Positions 33,401 through 46,534 of a DNA stretch of 64,000 bases are shown here, piece by piece (position 1 is the stretch's first letter; each line of letters opens with the position of its first letter). The DNA comes from Atriophallophorus winterbourni (lineage: Eukaryota > Platyhelminthes > Trematoda > Plagiorchiida > Microphallidae): the NCBI GenBank assembly GCA_013407085.1, contig JACCGJ010024047.1, positions 16,791-80,790 of the forward strand, in the 5' to 3' direction. The notes below the pieces were generated by a model. That model ran no database searches and was not told where the DNA came from. It saw only the letters and a program-made list of their open reading frames with translations. Both the position numbers and the translations under genes were made by a program.

Positions 33401-34494
33401 ATACTGTTCACATTTTCCTATAATTTTTTCGCATCACATTACCATAGATTTTAATAATTATAAATCCGTTTCATGCATCTAATTTTGTCATTGCTGGGTG
33501 GGTTTTTTCCGGATAAGCTTCTAGTTTTGTCACGCCTCACATATATACTATGTCTAGCTGTTAGCATGCATCCCTTATCCTGTGTAAAATGCCGGAACAC
33601 ATTTCGTTGATTGAAAAATTTGTGAGGACTGTTAAATTGTGCCTTAATCCTGATTTAATAAATATTTGAATGGAATTTTTCTTGGGTGATAAGATTTAAA
33701 TATTAAATGTGGGCATCATATTGAATGAAGCACACATCTTCACAATATGGCGTATGTTTCTTGAGTAGACCTCAACAATAAAAGGAAATTGTTTAACGGG
33801 ACGATAATTTCTAGCGGCAGATCAGCAGTCGATATTTAACCTAGGTTTAATCACAAGGAGTTCCAATCTTTTCAACCGTCTCACGAGGAGCAAATCGCTA
33901 AAATGACTGTATAGCGGTTCACATAGGTCGCGATAACAGAACCAGAGGCCATCGTGCGTCATGCCATCCGAACCTCAGAATATCTGGATTAAGCGAAATT
34001 ACTCCCAAATTTTGAAAACCTTGGACTGTCTAAATAGTCACAACGTTTGTTCGCTATATATCGCGAGAGCTTTTGCGATTCTCAAAACGGTCTCAGTGAG
34101 TTCCCCACTATTATGTACGGCGAAAATAACTGGTTTTACCTTTGCTTGCGCGTTTACAATTTCAACGGTATCCTATGTTTGGCTATCATGCTTGAGAGCA
34201 GCTTCAATAGGTGCACTTGCATATACTCTGAAATACGTAAAGACAATTTATCGCGCAGCGTTCGAAAATTTCGCCAAATGAGAGAAGTACTTTTGGGTTT
34301 ATGCAATATCTACGATCCTCGATTCAGCGGCATCCACGTTTTTCTTCTACTGCGAACAACAAAATTAAGTTGATGTTCTGATCTTTTAGGAACTATGTGT
34401 GAGTTCTCTTTGACCTTGAGTTTGAAAAATACAATTCCGTTCCATTGCGCGTCATTGCTTGTGTAGTCCGTCACCCAATACTGAATCTGCAAGA

Positions 34495-35152
34495 GTTGAA
34501 CTTTCACCATCTACAACTTATGTAAACGAGAATATGCGCAGAAGACTTTAATCTGCATAAAGTAATTAACCAAGTAGATCATCCGCTTTAATCACTAGAC
34601 TTGAAGTTTCGCGAATCGCTCGATCACAGACACCTGTATAAACATGTTTTCCAACATACTCGACGAACAAATTTGCAATAGATAGCTATTCTAGAATGGT
34701 CTTAACATCCGAAGACAGGGCCGTTTAAGACAATCAGTATCACATTCCACTAAGTCGAACTGACAACCTAGTTCTGCTCTTTCAATAAGTGTGCAGCGTC
34801 AGTAGAATGCTCAAACAAACCAAACCAAATAAAAATGGATACCTTCGGTTCCATGAAAGCGAAAGGAGCATTCGATGATAGTAAAATGAATTCCAATTAT
34901 TCAGTATCAAACTGTACAACCATTACAGATTACTTCACCAACATGATACATTTGAATTCTACATATGTCACAAAGTTTTAGAGAATTCGCACTAGACAAC
35001 GGTTTCGGAAGCGAACATCGGTATAGGTTATTCATAGAAATGACATAAAATAATGCTCCTGAACACATTTTCCGTATTTACGAAATCAAGTCACAAATCT
35101 CACCTAGGAGGATAAACGATATTAACGTCTTCAGCAAATAGTATGGATGTGG
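34495..35152. repeat. Segmental duplication, copy 2
   Basis: Partner of 31,484-32,196. The match starts near GAACTTTCACCATCTACA and ends near the block AGCAAATAGTATGGATGT. No TG...CA termini or primer-binding site were identified. Confidence 0.8.
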
Positions 35153-35489
35153 GGGAATCATAAATTGCTCGGTCGAACCTTCACTAACACGCCGTAGCAG
35201 AAACCCTGTATGTTTTCGATCTTGACCGTTAACAGGGTAACAAATTTTCTTTTAGATAAACATATTGATATATTCAGTCTTCATTCTCGAGTGTTCAAAT
35301 ACAAAAATGTATTACTATCAACTACATTGTCAGCGCATTTTGTGCTGTAGATTATAGGCTATATTTTCGCAATTCTGAAAAAGCGCGGCACCAATTACGC
35401 TGGTTGATAGTAGCAAATCCCTGAAAGCCGATGGAATCTCACCTGCAATTTTGATGTTATGTGACAGTTGACTGCAAAAACCAATTTGT

Positions 35490-36060
35490 AATTTATTTAT
35501 TCATTGTTTGAGAAAGAGCTTTGCATTGGCTGTCTTAAAAAGAGAAATCCTTTACAAAGGTGGTACATGTTCGGACGCAGCAAATTATCACTCTATTACA
35601 CTTACTACCGTTATCAAAAATTATGAAGCGAATCTTCTGCGAAAGCCCGTGGGTCATCTCGAGCAACACTTTTTGTCCAGAGGGCAAAGCTATTTTGGAA
35701 TTATCGTCCTCGCTTGACCTATCTACTAGAGACTATAAACGACTGGGCACAGGTAGTGAATGATGCTGTTTTAGTTGATTCGTATTAATTAGACATTTCA
35801 AAATCGTTAGATTGCATAAACCATTCCATACTACTGTGCCTGCTGCAAGAGGCTGTAAATAATGGGTGCCTTATTATCTGGATGAGCAGCTGCCTCCTAA
35901 ATCGACGGCATTAGTGGTGTCCCACAGGGTTCGGTACTTGTATCTGTTCTCTTTTAGATTAACACCAATGACATTGCGAAACCGTTCAGATATGGTTCTT
36001 TTGCGGTGGGTGCCAAGAGAAAGATGCGAGTTCCACCATACACTGCCTAAATAACACCAA
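35490..36060 (+). mobile_element. Decayed CR1-type LINE RT fragment
   Basis: The plus strand reads REILYKGGTCSDAANYHSIT, then a degraded motif A (LDISKSLDCINHSILL) and GVPQGSVLVSVLF at about 35,930, followed by INTNDIAKPF. A gap and frameshifts precede it, and the catalytic box is not readable. 35,160-35,490 shows nothing. Confidence 0.75.
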
Positions 36061-36329
36061 TAAGCAACTTCATATATTAAATAATCTACTAAATATACGT
36101 GCATCATACCTAGAACATAGACGATTTTTTTCTAATAAGAAATATACTATCGATCTCCTAATTCATCATTTCAGTTCCTTATACAAATAACATATTGCAT
36201 TTAGAGCTATTAGGTTTAAAACCATATATTCATTAGTCATATATCGTCAATTTTGAAGAGGATATTCTTGAAGCATACTCAGAGAACAGAAGCGTTAGGT
36301 AGGATAATAATTTAATTTAAATTAGTACT

Positions 36330-36670
36330 TTTAGGCGGAGCACAAAACAACTGATGTTCTTAGAGCAGGTGCATATTTGAGTATCTGCATACCAAGAGAG
36401 GTGAAGCGTAAATTAGGCCATAGATTTGAACAAAGCTTGTATATTTCATCAGAGTACAGAGTAAACCAAGGTTCTTGTACTACCTACATACTTCAGCATT
36501 TCTATGCTAAGAGCAACAGAGCGTAACTCAGGGTAATAATGTGATTCCAATTTGTAGATACTACATGAGCACAAAAGGAATTGTTTTCCATTGTTCAAGT
36601 GCATTATTTAGCTTGTGCATACCAAGAGAAGTGAAGCGTAAATTGTGGCTAACGTAACAAAGAATGAAGT
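36330..36670 (-). repeat. Inverted copies of the ~115-bp satellite
   Basis: The reverse complement of the 33-kb monomers: GCACAAAACAACTGATGTTCT and CATACCAAGAGAGGTGAAGC at 36,340-36,420, with the second landmark again at 36,620-36,645. A scrap of the same sequence (GCACAAAAACAACTAATGTT) lies near 38,133. Confidence 0.75.
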
Positions 36671-39095
36671 GTACTTGCAATCGGTAACTGTGTGTGTAAC
36701 TGTTTAGTTTTCAGCTTGTACCTTTATCAGATCTGCGGTTTAAGTAGTATCTCTAAATAGCATTCTAACTAACACTTTTGTTTGTCCTCGCCGCTGACAA
36801 GCAACATTATGACATTCCGCTCTGTACAAATTTACGATTACTTTACAGAATCTTTTAAATTTAGATGAGGCCTCGAATAGACCCTTTTTAATGTTTCACC
36901 CCTTTTCAAAGGTTTTCGCTCTGAGTCCCGCTTTCAAATCGAGAGCAGTATGGAATTAAGTTCCCACCGGTTGTGATAATCATTAAACTGCTGTTTAAGA
37001 AGATGCAGCTTAAATTGCCTACTCTCAAGCGCAACTCAAGTCACTAATGAATTGCATTAGTATTTATGAAAATATCTCATATTAGAGGTTAGCATGAACA
37101 AGACAAAATTCTTTCATTGATGGAATGTATGGCTATTTTCATCATTTCAAAAACTGTCTCATAGAACCAGTGAATCATTTCTTAGATCTCGATTAACAAT
37201 TGCGAATTACCCATCGCAGCGCACCGCGATTGAAATGTATCTTTCAGAGCAACTGCTGTCGCATAAAACTAGAGTCAAAGTACGACTAGATGGTTGGTGT
37301 AGTCTCGCACTGTCCGACCTGATACGGCAAGTGATTAGTCAACAGGCTGAATATAATACGCTACTATCATTCACCACTCACGAGGGTTTACAAATGCAGG
37401 CAGAGTTGCTAGATCGTGCTTCAACTGCACAACATTCAATTCGACTTTAGTCCGAGATGTACGGAGTGATGGTCCTTTTTGTATGTAGTCTTCAATTAGG
37501 ATCCACTCATTTTTAACAGCCTCGAGAGCCATCGACTGATAAACTTTCGCTTTGCCCATTGCATTAACCATTCTCGCAGATTTGTAAAGATAAACGGAAA
37601 CTTAAACCTGAAATAGTATGACATAACGCATGTAAATAGTGTGAACTCTCTCAACGGTGGTTAAGTCAAAGAGAAGTATTTGTAATTGAAATTAACTGCT
37701 TTAAATAATAACAACTACACCAGAAACCCTCCCCTATCGCTACAGATAATGCAACGCTGTTTAGATGACCGAAAAAGGTGAAATGTTATTCCCCAGATCT
37801 TAGAAATCATTACTCTAACTGGTTCGTTGATACGATTATTAAGAACCCAGAACATCTCATGTAAACTCACCTAAACTTATGCATGGATTGTTAACGTCTT
37901 TACAAGCTGTTGAGGGTATCCTAAAATTCTCAGTCACTTTTCGGAAAGTATCAGGTGTACGAATATTTCCCTGATGTTTCTGTGAAGAAAGTTATGTTAA
38001 CTTTAACTATTGTAAATACAAAAAGCTGTCATAGTTCATGTGATGACCGAATTGAACAACAAATAATTCTGTAAACTATTGCCAAACGACTGCGTTGATT
38101 GACAGATTTTCAAAGAGATACTCGGTTCACACCGCACAAAAACAACTAATGTTTTATATCTTAATTCGGAAAACGAATCTTAACAACATCCTTCTCTCAA
38201 AAGTTAATTTCGGTAATGTGGAAATAAAATATAGATTAATACGGGTCTGGTAACAATACCAAAAATTGGAACTTCCTGTTATGCGTATCTGATCAGCATA
38301 CTGCATATCACCAACAATGATCCTGAATTGATTCATCGAACAAGTCAAATACATGCACCTGAGTTGAAAAATGGAGCCGCTGTCCACCTTGTGGTCAGCC
38401 TTTTCGGTAATGTAAGTTATCTATCTGCATAAAAATGAAATCCTAGCCATTTGCAGGACTCTTTATTCAATTTTACAGAACTACAATCACATTCGACATA
38501 CGAGTCTTAGAATTTGCTTGCAGTGACAAAAACCTGGACACGTTATTCCGCCCATAATTCTGAATTCACTATCCCACGCATGGTGATATACCGACGAGAT
38601 TGACCAAAACAATATTGCGGTATTCTCCGAAACTTACTGAATAATCTGTACTATGTTTTTCTCAGCTAGATATCCCAGATCACCGTTTTCACACAAAGAT
38701 TTTTTTCTTCACGACATGCAGATGACCATTAGCTATCCAAAGTATAACGTTTTGCATCGACGACGATGCACAGCTTTAGGAATGAATAAACAGTCTAATT
38801 CGGGAGATTCTATATATTCCGCTCCGTTTGCAGCGTAAGGTCAATGCAAAAAATTTTCAAATCTCTTTGACATTCTTATTTGTACCACAATTTTTTATTT
38901 GCTTGATGGTCTTGATTTTATGTCATCATAGAGTAGATCTCATTTTCTTCTTCTTGATAGACGACATAGACTCAAGCTTATTTGAGCTACATATCGTTAT
39001 ATCAGCAACATATTTCAGGAGAACCTTATTCGATGTAATCCTATACAGTGTTGTACTGCTTTGCCGTTATTACGGTAAGTACTGTATACACTAGT
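36670..39095. other. Unassigned stretch
   Basis: ORFs of 61-88 codons only. A plus-strand ORF at 38,828-39,094 has hydrophobic runs and a GTAAGT near 39,075, but no convincing acceptor in frame. I leave it unassigned. Confidence 0.4.
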
Positions 39096-39098
39096 TGC

Positions 39099-41700
39099 TT
39101 AAATTTGTTTATACATGGGTTTGCCAATGCCGTAGCTCCATTCTTTGGGCAACCTACAACACCTCAGGGATAAACTGAAGATTAGCGCAAGTGGTTCGTG
39201 TATGATACCCGACAATTCGTTTAAATGTATAGGGTGTATTTCGTCCGGACCTTGTGCTGAGTGTACATCGAGTCGTTCGAGTAAAAACTGCAAGATCTTA
39301 GGCGATAGCGAGATATCCGGCATTTTGGGGCTGCTCGTATTGAGCACAGGAATTGGAAACGTCTCCTCTGTGTTAACCGAACTGTACTGTGCTACGAGAA
39401 AAACCGCTTCAATTACATTTTCATGATCAGTTAAACCTGCCATAGATCTCAAGTTGGGTACTCGTTGAGAACCTTTAGTTCTTTGTCTAATGTACGCAAA
39501 AAACATTTTGGTACTGAATTAGCTCCGCCCATCAAACAAGTTTCTTAGTTCTGTCTTTTTTCTCATATTAGGTAGGTGCACTTCATGCTTAGATTACATA
39601 GTCATCGGTGCATTCACTTGAACAAAACTTCCGCCATAACCGTTTTATTTTGTTCATGTATTTACGAATAACGTTATCAGAGAGAAATCTTCCATTTATC
39701 AATGTGGTATGATTTTCAAGCACGCTGATTTTACACAAAAAGTCTAACCATTTAGTATCAACATTCGTAAATGGAGGAATCAACCAGTCAATCGAGTCTG
39801 CAGGCAAGATTAGACTCTTTGTGTCTAATTTCCAGTAGTTTCTCTGGGCATGCTTGATAATTCTCGGTTAAGGACCTCGATTCCAAAAAAAACGATAAAC
39901 AACAGTGGTCGGTGCACACAATAGGGGTCTTGGTCAACAGATTTGTAACATCGGAAAATCTGGGTGTGACCTGTAAATCTAATATCGGAGGAACTTGTCA
40001 TACACATTTTATCGTAGGATCGTTAACATTCTGCACCAAATTTAGCTCCAAAATCGTATCCATAAGTTCTTGTAGGAGCAGTTTACATGCCGAAACTAAA
40101 TCCGTCTAGGTTATATCAGTCCTCCAAAAACGATAAAGTCACCAATAATACCATACTGTTTGATTTGATAACAACGCAGGAACATATGCGCCAGGAGAGC
40201 GGTAAATAACCTTTCGTGATACAGCCCCAGCGCTAAACTTTACTTGACACCAAATGCTTTCTGCATTTCCAGCATCATTTCAAAACCCTTCTATTACTTC
40301 CACAATCAGGTGCTCTTCAAGTTATACGGCAACGCCACCGGCAGATCTCGAAACTACTATATTACTTCTGAGAAGCGTATAGTGTGGTAGCGCGCACTCC
40401 ATATCAGATATATAAAATCTTAACCACGATTCCGTAGCAGCAATTATAACTGGCTTTTGCCGACAGACAATAACCTCGTAAAATTTATTGCGTAGTCTTC
40501 TTGCATTTGAATAAAAGACTTAAAATCTCTTCACAGAAAGATTAACTGGAGTAGGATTGACAGCGGCTTCCAACGAATGTACGCCTCCTCCTCACTACCC
40601 GATAATCCACAATATAGAGATCAACCTAGCTAGCTTCTCTACGTGCACGCAATTTTTGGGTGGCTATTTTTATTTTAATTGTTTATTCAGGAATCAGGTC
40701 ACGTAGTGTCTTGAACGGCTCTCCCTAAAAACAATGAACGTGTCTTAGAACCATCTGGATTTGCTCATCCGAAGCTGATACAATTTAGAATTTCCGCGTT
40801 TTATCCTCCTCCTTCTTTCGGCTAAGTCAAAATGCTGAAATAATGGTAACTCCTTCCTACCCTCGATTAAATAGCTTCGAGAAATGGATTGTTAAAAAGT
40901 GCACTCTTGATGTAAACGTATCTTAGCCGTGTATTCTGTTTGCTCCGGAACATTCACCATATTAAGGCAACGCTCCTGAGAATTTGAATATGGCTCCATT
41001 GAGACTGCAGATCTAAAAGCAGTAAGTATTACGCACTTTTTTCACTACATTTAGCTAAGCCTCTATTTTGAACGATCGCTGTCACAAGATTGCATGACTC
41101 GAATCACTAGATAGACCGTTCGACATCATGTCTGCATAAGTTTTATTCTTTCCCGACTGTTGAGTAATCGGTGTTGAAGGCCAGCAAACGTCGAGTTCAT
41201 TTACGTTTAATGTATCAGGGGTACTAATAGCAATTTGTTAACAGCTTGTAGTTGATTAAGCGAATGTCACGCAATATTTCTTCACAAATTGTCGTAATTA
41301 TCCTCAGCTAAGGTTAAGTAACTATTTATGTCTCTTCCATCAGCTGTTCTAGTAGATGCAGCTACGATTTCATTCTGACTACCTTCGTGCGTAACACTAG
41401 ATGCTGGAAGGCATATCATACATACAGTTCGAATAATATCGCATGATGTCTTCTGAAGACACCGGTATGTCTCCGGCTTCAATTACTTTAACCGAATATT
41501 TATCTTTTTGAAACACAATTCACATTGTATAGTTTTTGCATTATACGAAACCCGTTTAGGGCATACAAGGCAAGATTCCAACGAGCGAGCAGCGGAGCAC
41601 CTGATCCCTTGGATCTTCGTTGCAGTAGATGTTGTCCTATTTACTTTTGCAGATTTTCTATTCATAACCATGTTCAAATCCAGTGATAATCAAATAAATA
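39099..41700 (-). mobile_element. CR1-type LINE with PHD-like ORF1 segment, endonuclease and start of RT
   Basis: Minus strand from 41,677: CLVCPKRVSYNAKTIQCELC and, after a break, ETYRCLQKTSCDI. This cysteine pattern resembles the PHD finger known in ORF1 of some CR1 elements. From 40,560 comes the endonuclease (YSNARRLRNKFYEVI, TESWLRFYISD, PHYTLLRSN, SAGGVAV, GNAESIWCQVKF). Next is the linker (LWRKFCSSECTDDYVI), then RT fingers at 39,500-39,100 (VAQYSSVNTEETFPIPVL, LDVHSAQGPDEIHPIHLNEL, LPKEWSYGIGKPMYK). It stops abruptly there, so the 3' part is lost. Confidence 0.82.
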
Positions 41701-41774
41701 CAATGACAAAATATTTGTAAGAAACAAAATTCTACTCTGATCTTCAATTCAAAACATTTCACAATACTACTTTT

Positions 41775-43600
41775 TTCCATTAGTCATGTAGACATTTCAA
41801 AGCCACAGGAAGCGGTTCTCTCGTAGTAGGGTGAACATTCTCTGCAGACCGTCTTTTGAAAACACTTCTGCATTAGCAAATTCGCCCATCAACGGTATAT
41901 TCAACATAGGATGGATGCTCCTTTTCTTGCGTGGACGGTCCAGGGTTCACTGCCGTACAGTAGAACATTTAGTACATTAGCCACATTAGTACATTTAGCC
42001 ACATTGAGATTCTGAGTAAACTCACTCAGCTAAAACTTGTAGCCGGATATGCTATACCTTGGGAAACAATTTGCATAAAACAAATAGAAGGGAGATTCCT
42101 CTGTAATTGGTGCAGTCGCTTTATCATCCTAATTCTTATATAACTTGATGGTCTTTTGTAATCTTGTGGGACAAACTACGTCAGCCAACTCTGAAGATTA
42201 TATTCAGCTAACAGGATGTACTAATGCTGTTCTACAGAATTTGATTAGTTTGGTTAGAATTCCTCTGTCACCGGATGCCTTCTTAAACTCCAAGCGGTCT
42301 GTTGCATTATTGAGCTCATTAGTAGTAGTTGGACTATCTAAAAGTTCATGAAGACTCAAAATATTGAAGTGCTATCGCTAGTGTATAAAGAGTAATTCTC
42401 TATTCAACTTTCCATCTGCTAAGTTATATCTACAACCGGATTACCAGATAGATACTTAACGGGAGTCAATTTAACTGCCGTTTGGTCAATAGCTTTTTCT
42501 GACTAACATTCAATACCGTGAAAATTTCGAGCATCAGTAGATATTTGGTTAGTGAAGCCCTAAAGTGTGTTGGACTTTATCTATAGCTGCTCCAATTAGT
42601 CGTTAGTGTTCATATGTTGGTGTACCTATACACTTTAAGATTTCTGACAGTGTACAGTGCAACTAGCAGTCATCTCAAAAACTCTTACTTCCTGACAGTT
42701 GCCCGTTCGAGCTATCTTCGAACAGTATGTTGATAATGCGATCCGCATAAGCAGCTTTTTAGCGTTTCGCAATTTTTGAAATCAGATTCCGTGTGACATT
42801 GAGGCAGCTTTCGGATGACGAAGAAATCTAATCACTAGAACGTTAGATCGAATGCGATTGTCAGTTGTCTGAATGTGGTCATCATGAGACAACCATGATT
42901 TTTCGACACTATAATTTTGTATTGCATGTAGTAAACTCTACAGAGGAGCTCAGACCATTTATTTCTAATGCTACAAGCGTTTGTATAGAACAGAAGAGCA
43001 CTATCATATGGGGCCAGACTTCCGGTGTTGGGGCTACCTAAGAGCTCTTTGTCCTCGAGCGTAATGCCCGATTACGAACTGTCTATTTTGAGACGGCGGT
43101 AGCGATTTGATAGGATTTAAAAATCTGAATCACAACAGAATGAAAACCTAGGCTCTGAGGTTTTCTAGAATGCAGCCATAGACTAGAACCGTTATCTGCT
43201 GCTCTCCGAGTTATTATCGATAAAAATGAAATGGAATGCCCTCGACATTGATGCGCTTGGGAGCGCGCCAAAGCAGTTGAATATGTTGAACTAGTTGTTC
43301 CCTTGCCATGACATCATTGAAACTCAAGTTGCAGTCTTTTTTGTAAATTTGAACAAGGATGACATCTAGGGTGTCGCGTGGATGAATGTGGGCACAACTA
43401 ATAACTGCCTGTGTACTACCCTGAGTTTGATCACTGAACCCGTTTTCATGAATGAATCAAGCCATTCGCCTATCTTCGCCACGTCTTGTCAGTAGTAGTT
43501 CCGCCCAGTCAAACAATATTACGTGTGACAGTCAGGATCTGGGCTTAGTTTCACGGGCTGTATGAGACGCGCAATTCGGAATGTTAGAAGTTAGGAGCAA
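41775..43600 (-). mobile_element. Internally deleted RTE-type LINE
   Basis: Matches the RTE copy at 55.0-58.6 kb block by block. The 3' part (41,775-41,985) equals 55.44-55.66 kb. After a short duplicated CACATTAGTACATTTAGC at 41,980-42,000 it jumps to the equivalent of 56.47 kb. It then continues to the leader (43,200-43,590 matching 58.04-58.55 kb). About 0.8 kb holding the palm box and thumb is missing. Frames are ruined throughout. Confidence 0.82.
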
Positions 43601-43609
43601 ATTGAAGGT

Positions 43610-44890
43610 AAACATAAAAGCAGGAAATTTCGATTACGCAAACTGCGGTGTTGTACTGAGACTTCCTTAAATGTTGAAACGTGTAATCAAAATGAATCAT
43701 GTTTGTTCTAAACGAAGCCTCGATTTCATATGCAAGAAGCTGGGCAACAGCAACTTATTGCTTTTTGTCATTTGGCCAGAACATGACGTTCGAAAACCAT
43801 TCTTGAAAAAAAATAATGGACATAGATTCTCCACAATTTAGAAAATGGCATAGTTTTACTTATAAGCCAAAAAAAGATCATGCAGTGTATTCAGTAAATT
43901 CTCGATACACTGTTTGGACTACATGGGTGACCAACTGAATTAAGTATTTTCGTTAAGTTAACATGCAACGAATAAGCGGTGCTTCGCTCAAGAGATCAAA
44001 ACACCCGGCCAGCGATCTCAACGCGACATGTATTGAAATGAGTCAGTTGCACCGGGGCGGACAATGTTTATAAAATCATTGGTTTATAAAACTTGATGCT
44101 AAAGGATAATGCCTAAGAAGCGAAAATGGGAAAAGAAAGATTGAAGAACAGGGACAGTGGCTGCTGGTTTCGTCTACCACATTGCAGTATACAGCGGGTA
44201 AAGCAGAATGGATTCATCGTGACCCACCGATGCGCGAACAGTCGGATTTCGATGTAAAAATGTCCTGATAGAATGCGCGATGAAATAGTGTCAGGTGTCT
44301 AGTCATTAGGCTGGATACACGAGACAATCAAATAAGATCGAGTTGCTCAGGCCTTAGTTTATCAATATTCCTGCTGTGACCGACAGTATTGGTGTCCAAA
44401 AGAAACCATCCAGGATAAGCTGCAAAAATCAGCACATCACGCTTAGGGATTTAGCGCAAATGAGTAATGAAAGATTAAACGAGAATTAGTCACACACGCA
44501 TAGACGAAAAAAGCTTTCCGCTTAACCAGGTGGGTAGCACAACTGACCTAGACACTCAATCATTAACCGAGAATAATGCTGAGAGTATGCAAGTTGATGA
44601 ATTTCAACGAATCGCAAAAACGCGGCTCCCCAAGAATCCGATCCAAATATTTATTAAACATATGGTTTTGTTCACATGTAATGTTTGTTTACAAAACGTA
44701 TTCTGATTTAAATGTCATCAAGAATTATCTAACCATCTCAAATCTGTAGAAAGTGAAAAGCAAGATAAACAATAATGATAAACAAAACCACCTATTGTAA
44801 TGTGCTCTTTTCAACGCGGCTATATTGACAGGTGTGCTCTATCTAAATCGGGGGACGCAACGTCGAAGTAAACAGTGTGGCCATTGACAT
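43610..44890. other. Unassigned stretch
   Basis: No ORF above 60 codons and no motif recognised. Composition is near that of the flanking repeats. Confidence 0.4.
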
Positions 44891-44954
44891 GTACGGATGA
44901 ATGCATGGATATACTCGTATGTAACTATTCATAAATTCATCCATCCATATATCG

Positions 44955-44956
44955 AA

Positions 44957-45024
<68 letters not shown>

Positions 45025-45082
45025 TTATCATTCGATCAATCTATCTATTCATCTATATATCTATGTATCTATCCATCCATCC

Positions 45083-45175
<93 letters not shown>

Positions 45176-45225
45176 GCAATCTATCTATCTATCCATCCAT
45201 ATATCGAACTATCTATCTATCTATA

Positions 45226-45264
<39 letters not shown>

Positions 45265-45344
45265 TTATCTATTTATATATCTATCTATCTATCTATCTAT
45301 CTATCCATCTATATATCTATCTATATATTTATCTACCTACCTAC

Positions 45345-45416
<72 letters not shown>

Positions 45417-45440
45417 ATATCTATCTATCTATCTATATAG
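44955..45440. repeat. TATC/CTAT tetranucleotide array, about 0.49 kb
   Basis: Long runs of CTAT units interrupted by CCAT, TTAT, ATAT and CTAC variants. The segment CATCCATATATCGAACTAT occurs twice (before 44,960 and at about 45,194), showing an internal duplication of the array with its left edge. The 182-codon ORF (44,897-45,445) is only the repeat translated. Confidence 0.97.
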
Positions 45441-45489
45441 CGTAAACAACGTTCACCTTTTGCCCTATATAGTTTTACATACTGCCTCT

Positions 45490-45745
45490 AAATTAGGCGC
45501 TCAAGAGCAAGTTGTTCTGAACTCGAAGGATCAATTCTTAAAGCTTTCATATCTTTTTCTGCAGAAAGAAATTGTACCGCAATTGGGGACTGCACAAGTG
45601 TCGACTTTGCAAATTCAACTCACTATGAATTAATTGTTTTTGAATACGATTAATTTCCATTCTTTACACATGTCCCAACCAGCGTAGATGCCGTTGTCAC
45701 AGTAGAGTGATCCTGCTCTGCAGAATAGCTTTAAAAGGACATTGT
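45490..45745 (-). mobile_element. RTE-type LINE 3' fragment
   Basis: The minus strand reads EKDMKALRIDPSSSEQLALERL, the conserved RTE C-terminus (compare KRDMKALGIDPASLEELALNR at 55.3 kb), with matching flanks. Short and decayed. Confidence 0.75.
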
Positions 45746-45945
45746 TCGATCGAATAACTCGTAGTATTGATTTAAGGAACAGAGTGAGAGATAAATGGAA
45801 GCGGATGTGTCGAAAACGACAGGCATCCAATTCCATTCTACCAAATTAACGAAAAAGTGGAAAAAAAATTGATTGAATGAAACCACCAAGTGGCCTTGTG
45901 ACTTCAGTGGTCTAAGATACTTTGAACAAGAAAATAAGCGAGCTC

Positions 45946-46279
45946 ACTTAAAATAATCAGGAGGACAAGTTCACGCAGGGTCATACTCAGAGCAACCATT
46001 GAACGCTGGCAGGATGACAATTTTGAAATCTTTCGCTTTCGGATTGCATTGTCGATGAATCGGCAATACTTCAGTGAAAGTATCGCGAAAAGGGCGACGG
46101 ATAACGATGTTATTGATAACAAGCGAAATCCAAATGACGATTGGTTTATGGCGATGAAAACAATGAAAATGTGAATGAATGTGGATTGCGACGAAAAAGC
46201 CTGACATAATTGTCCACCTCGGTACTGATGATACGTTCGTTTTTTCCTTCGAAATGAGGCTGATGTTTTAGCCACGTCT
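45946..46279 (-). other. Open stretch with splice-like borders, possible exon
   Basis: The minus strand has an acceptor-like TGTACTTTCGCAG at 46,280 and a donor-like GTGAGC below 45,946. Between them a frame stays open for about 110 codons with two hydrophobic segments (FIHIFIVFIAI, LVLLIILSELAYFLV). A second frame is also open for 78 codons (MSGFFVAIHIHSHFHCFHRH...). I recognise neither. It could be an exon, a decayed repeat or chance. Confidence 0.3.
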
Positions 46280-46339
46280 GCGAAAGTACATACATTACAT
46301 GCACATAGATAAATGACATCACAGAAAGTCTATATCGAT

Positions 46340-46470
46340 AGCGATTAATATTATATTATAGTATATAATTCTTATAATATATATATATATAATAGATAGA
46401 ATATATATTATAGATATATATAAATATATTATATATTCTAATATCCATATATATCTACTCTATATATATG
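46340..46470. repeat. AT-rich simple and palindromic repeat
   Basis: Imperfect TA-rich stretch with ATAGAT and ATATTCTA mirror elements. Confidence 0.85.
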
Positions 46471-46534
46471 TCGGAGCCAAAATGTAAACAATTTGGTTAT
46501 CTGGATATGCACGAGTTTAACAACCTCACTTCAA

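Noticed and set aside
44897..45445. 182-codon ORF of repeated IYLS
   Set aside because: Translation of the TATC array, not a protein gene.
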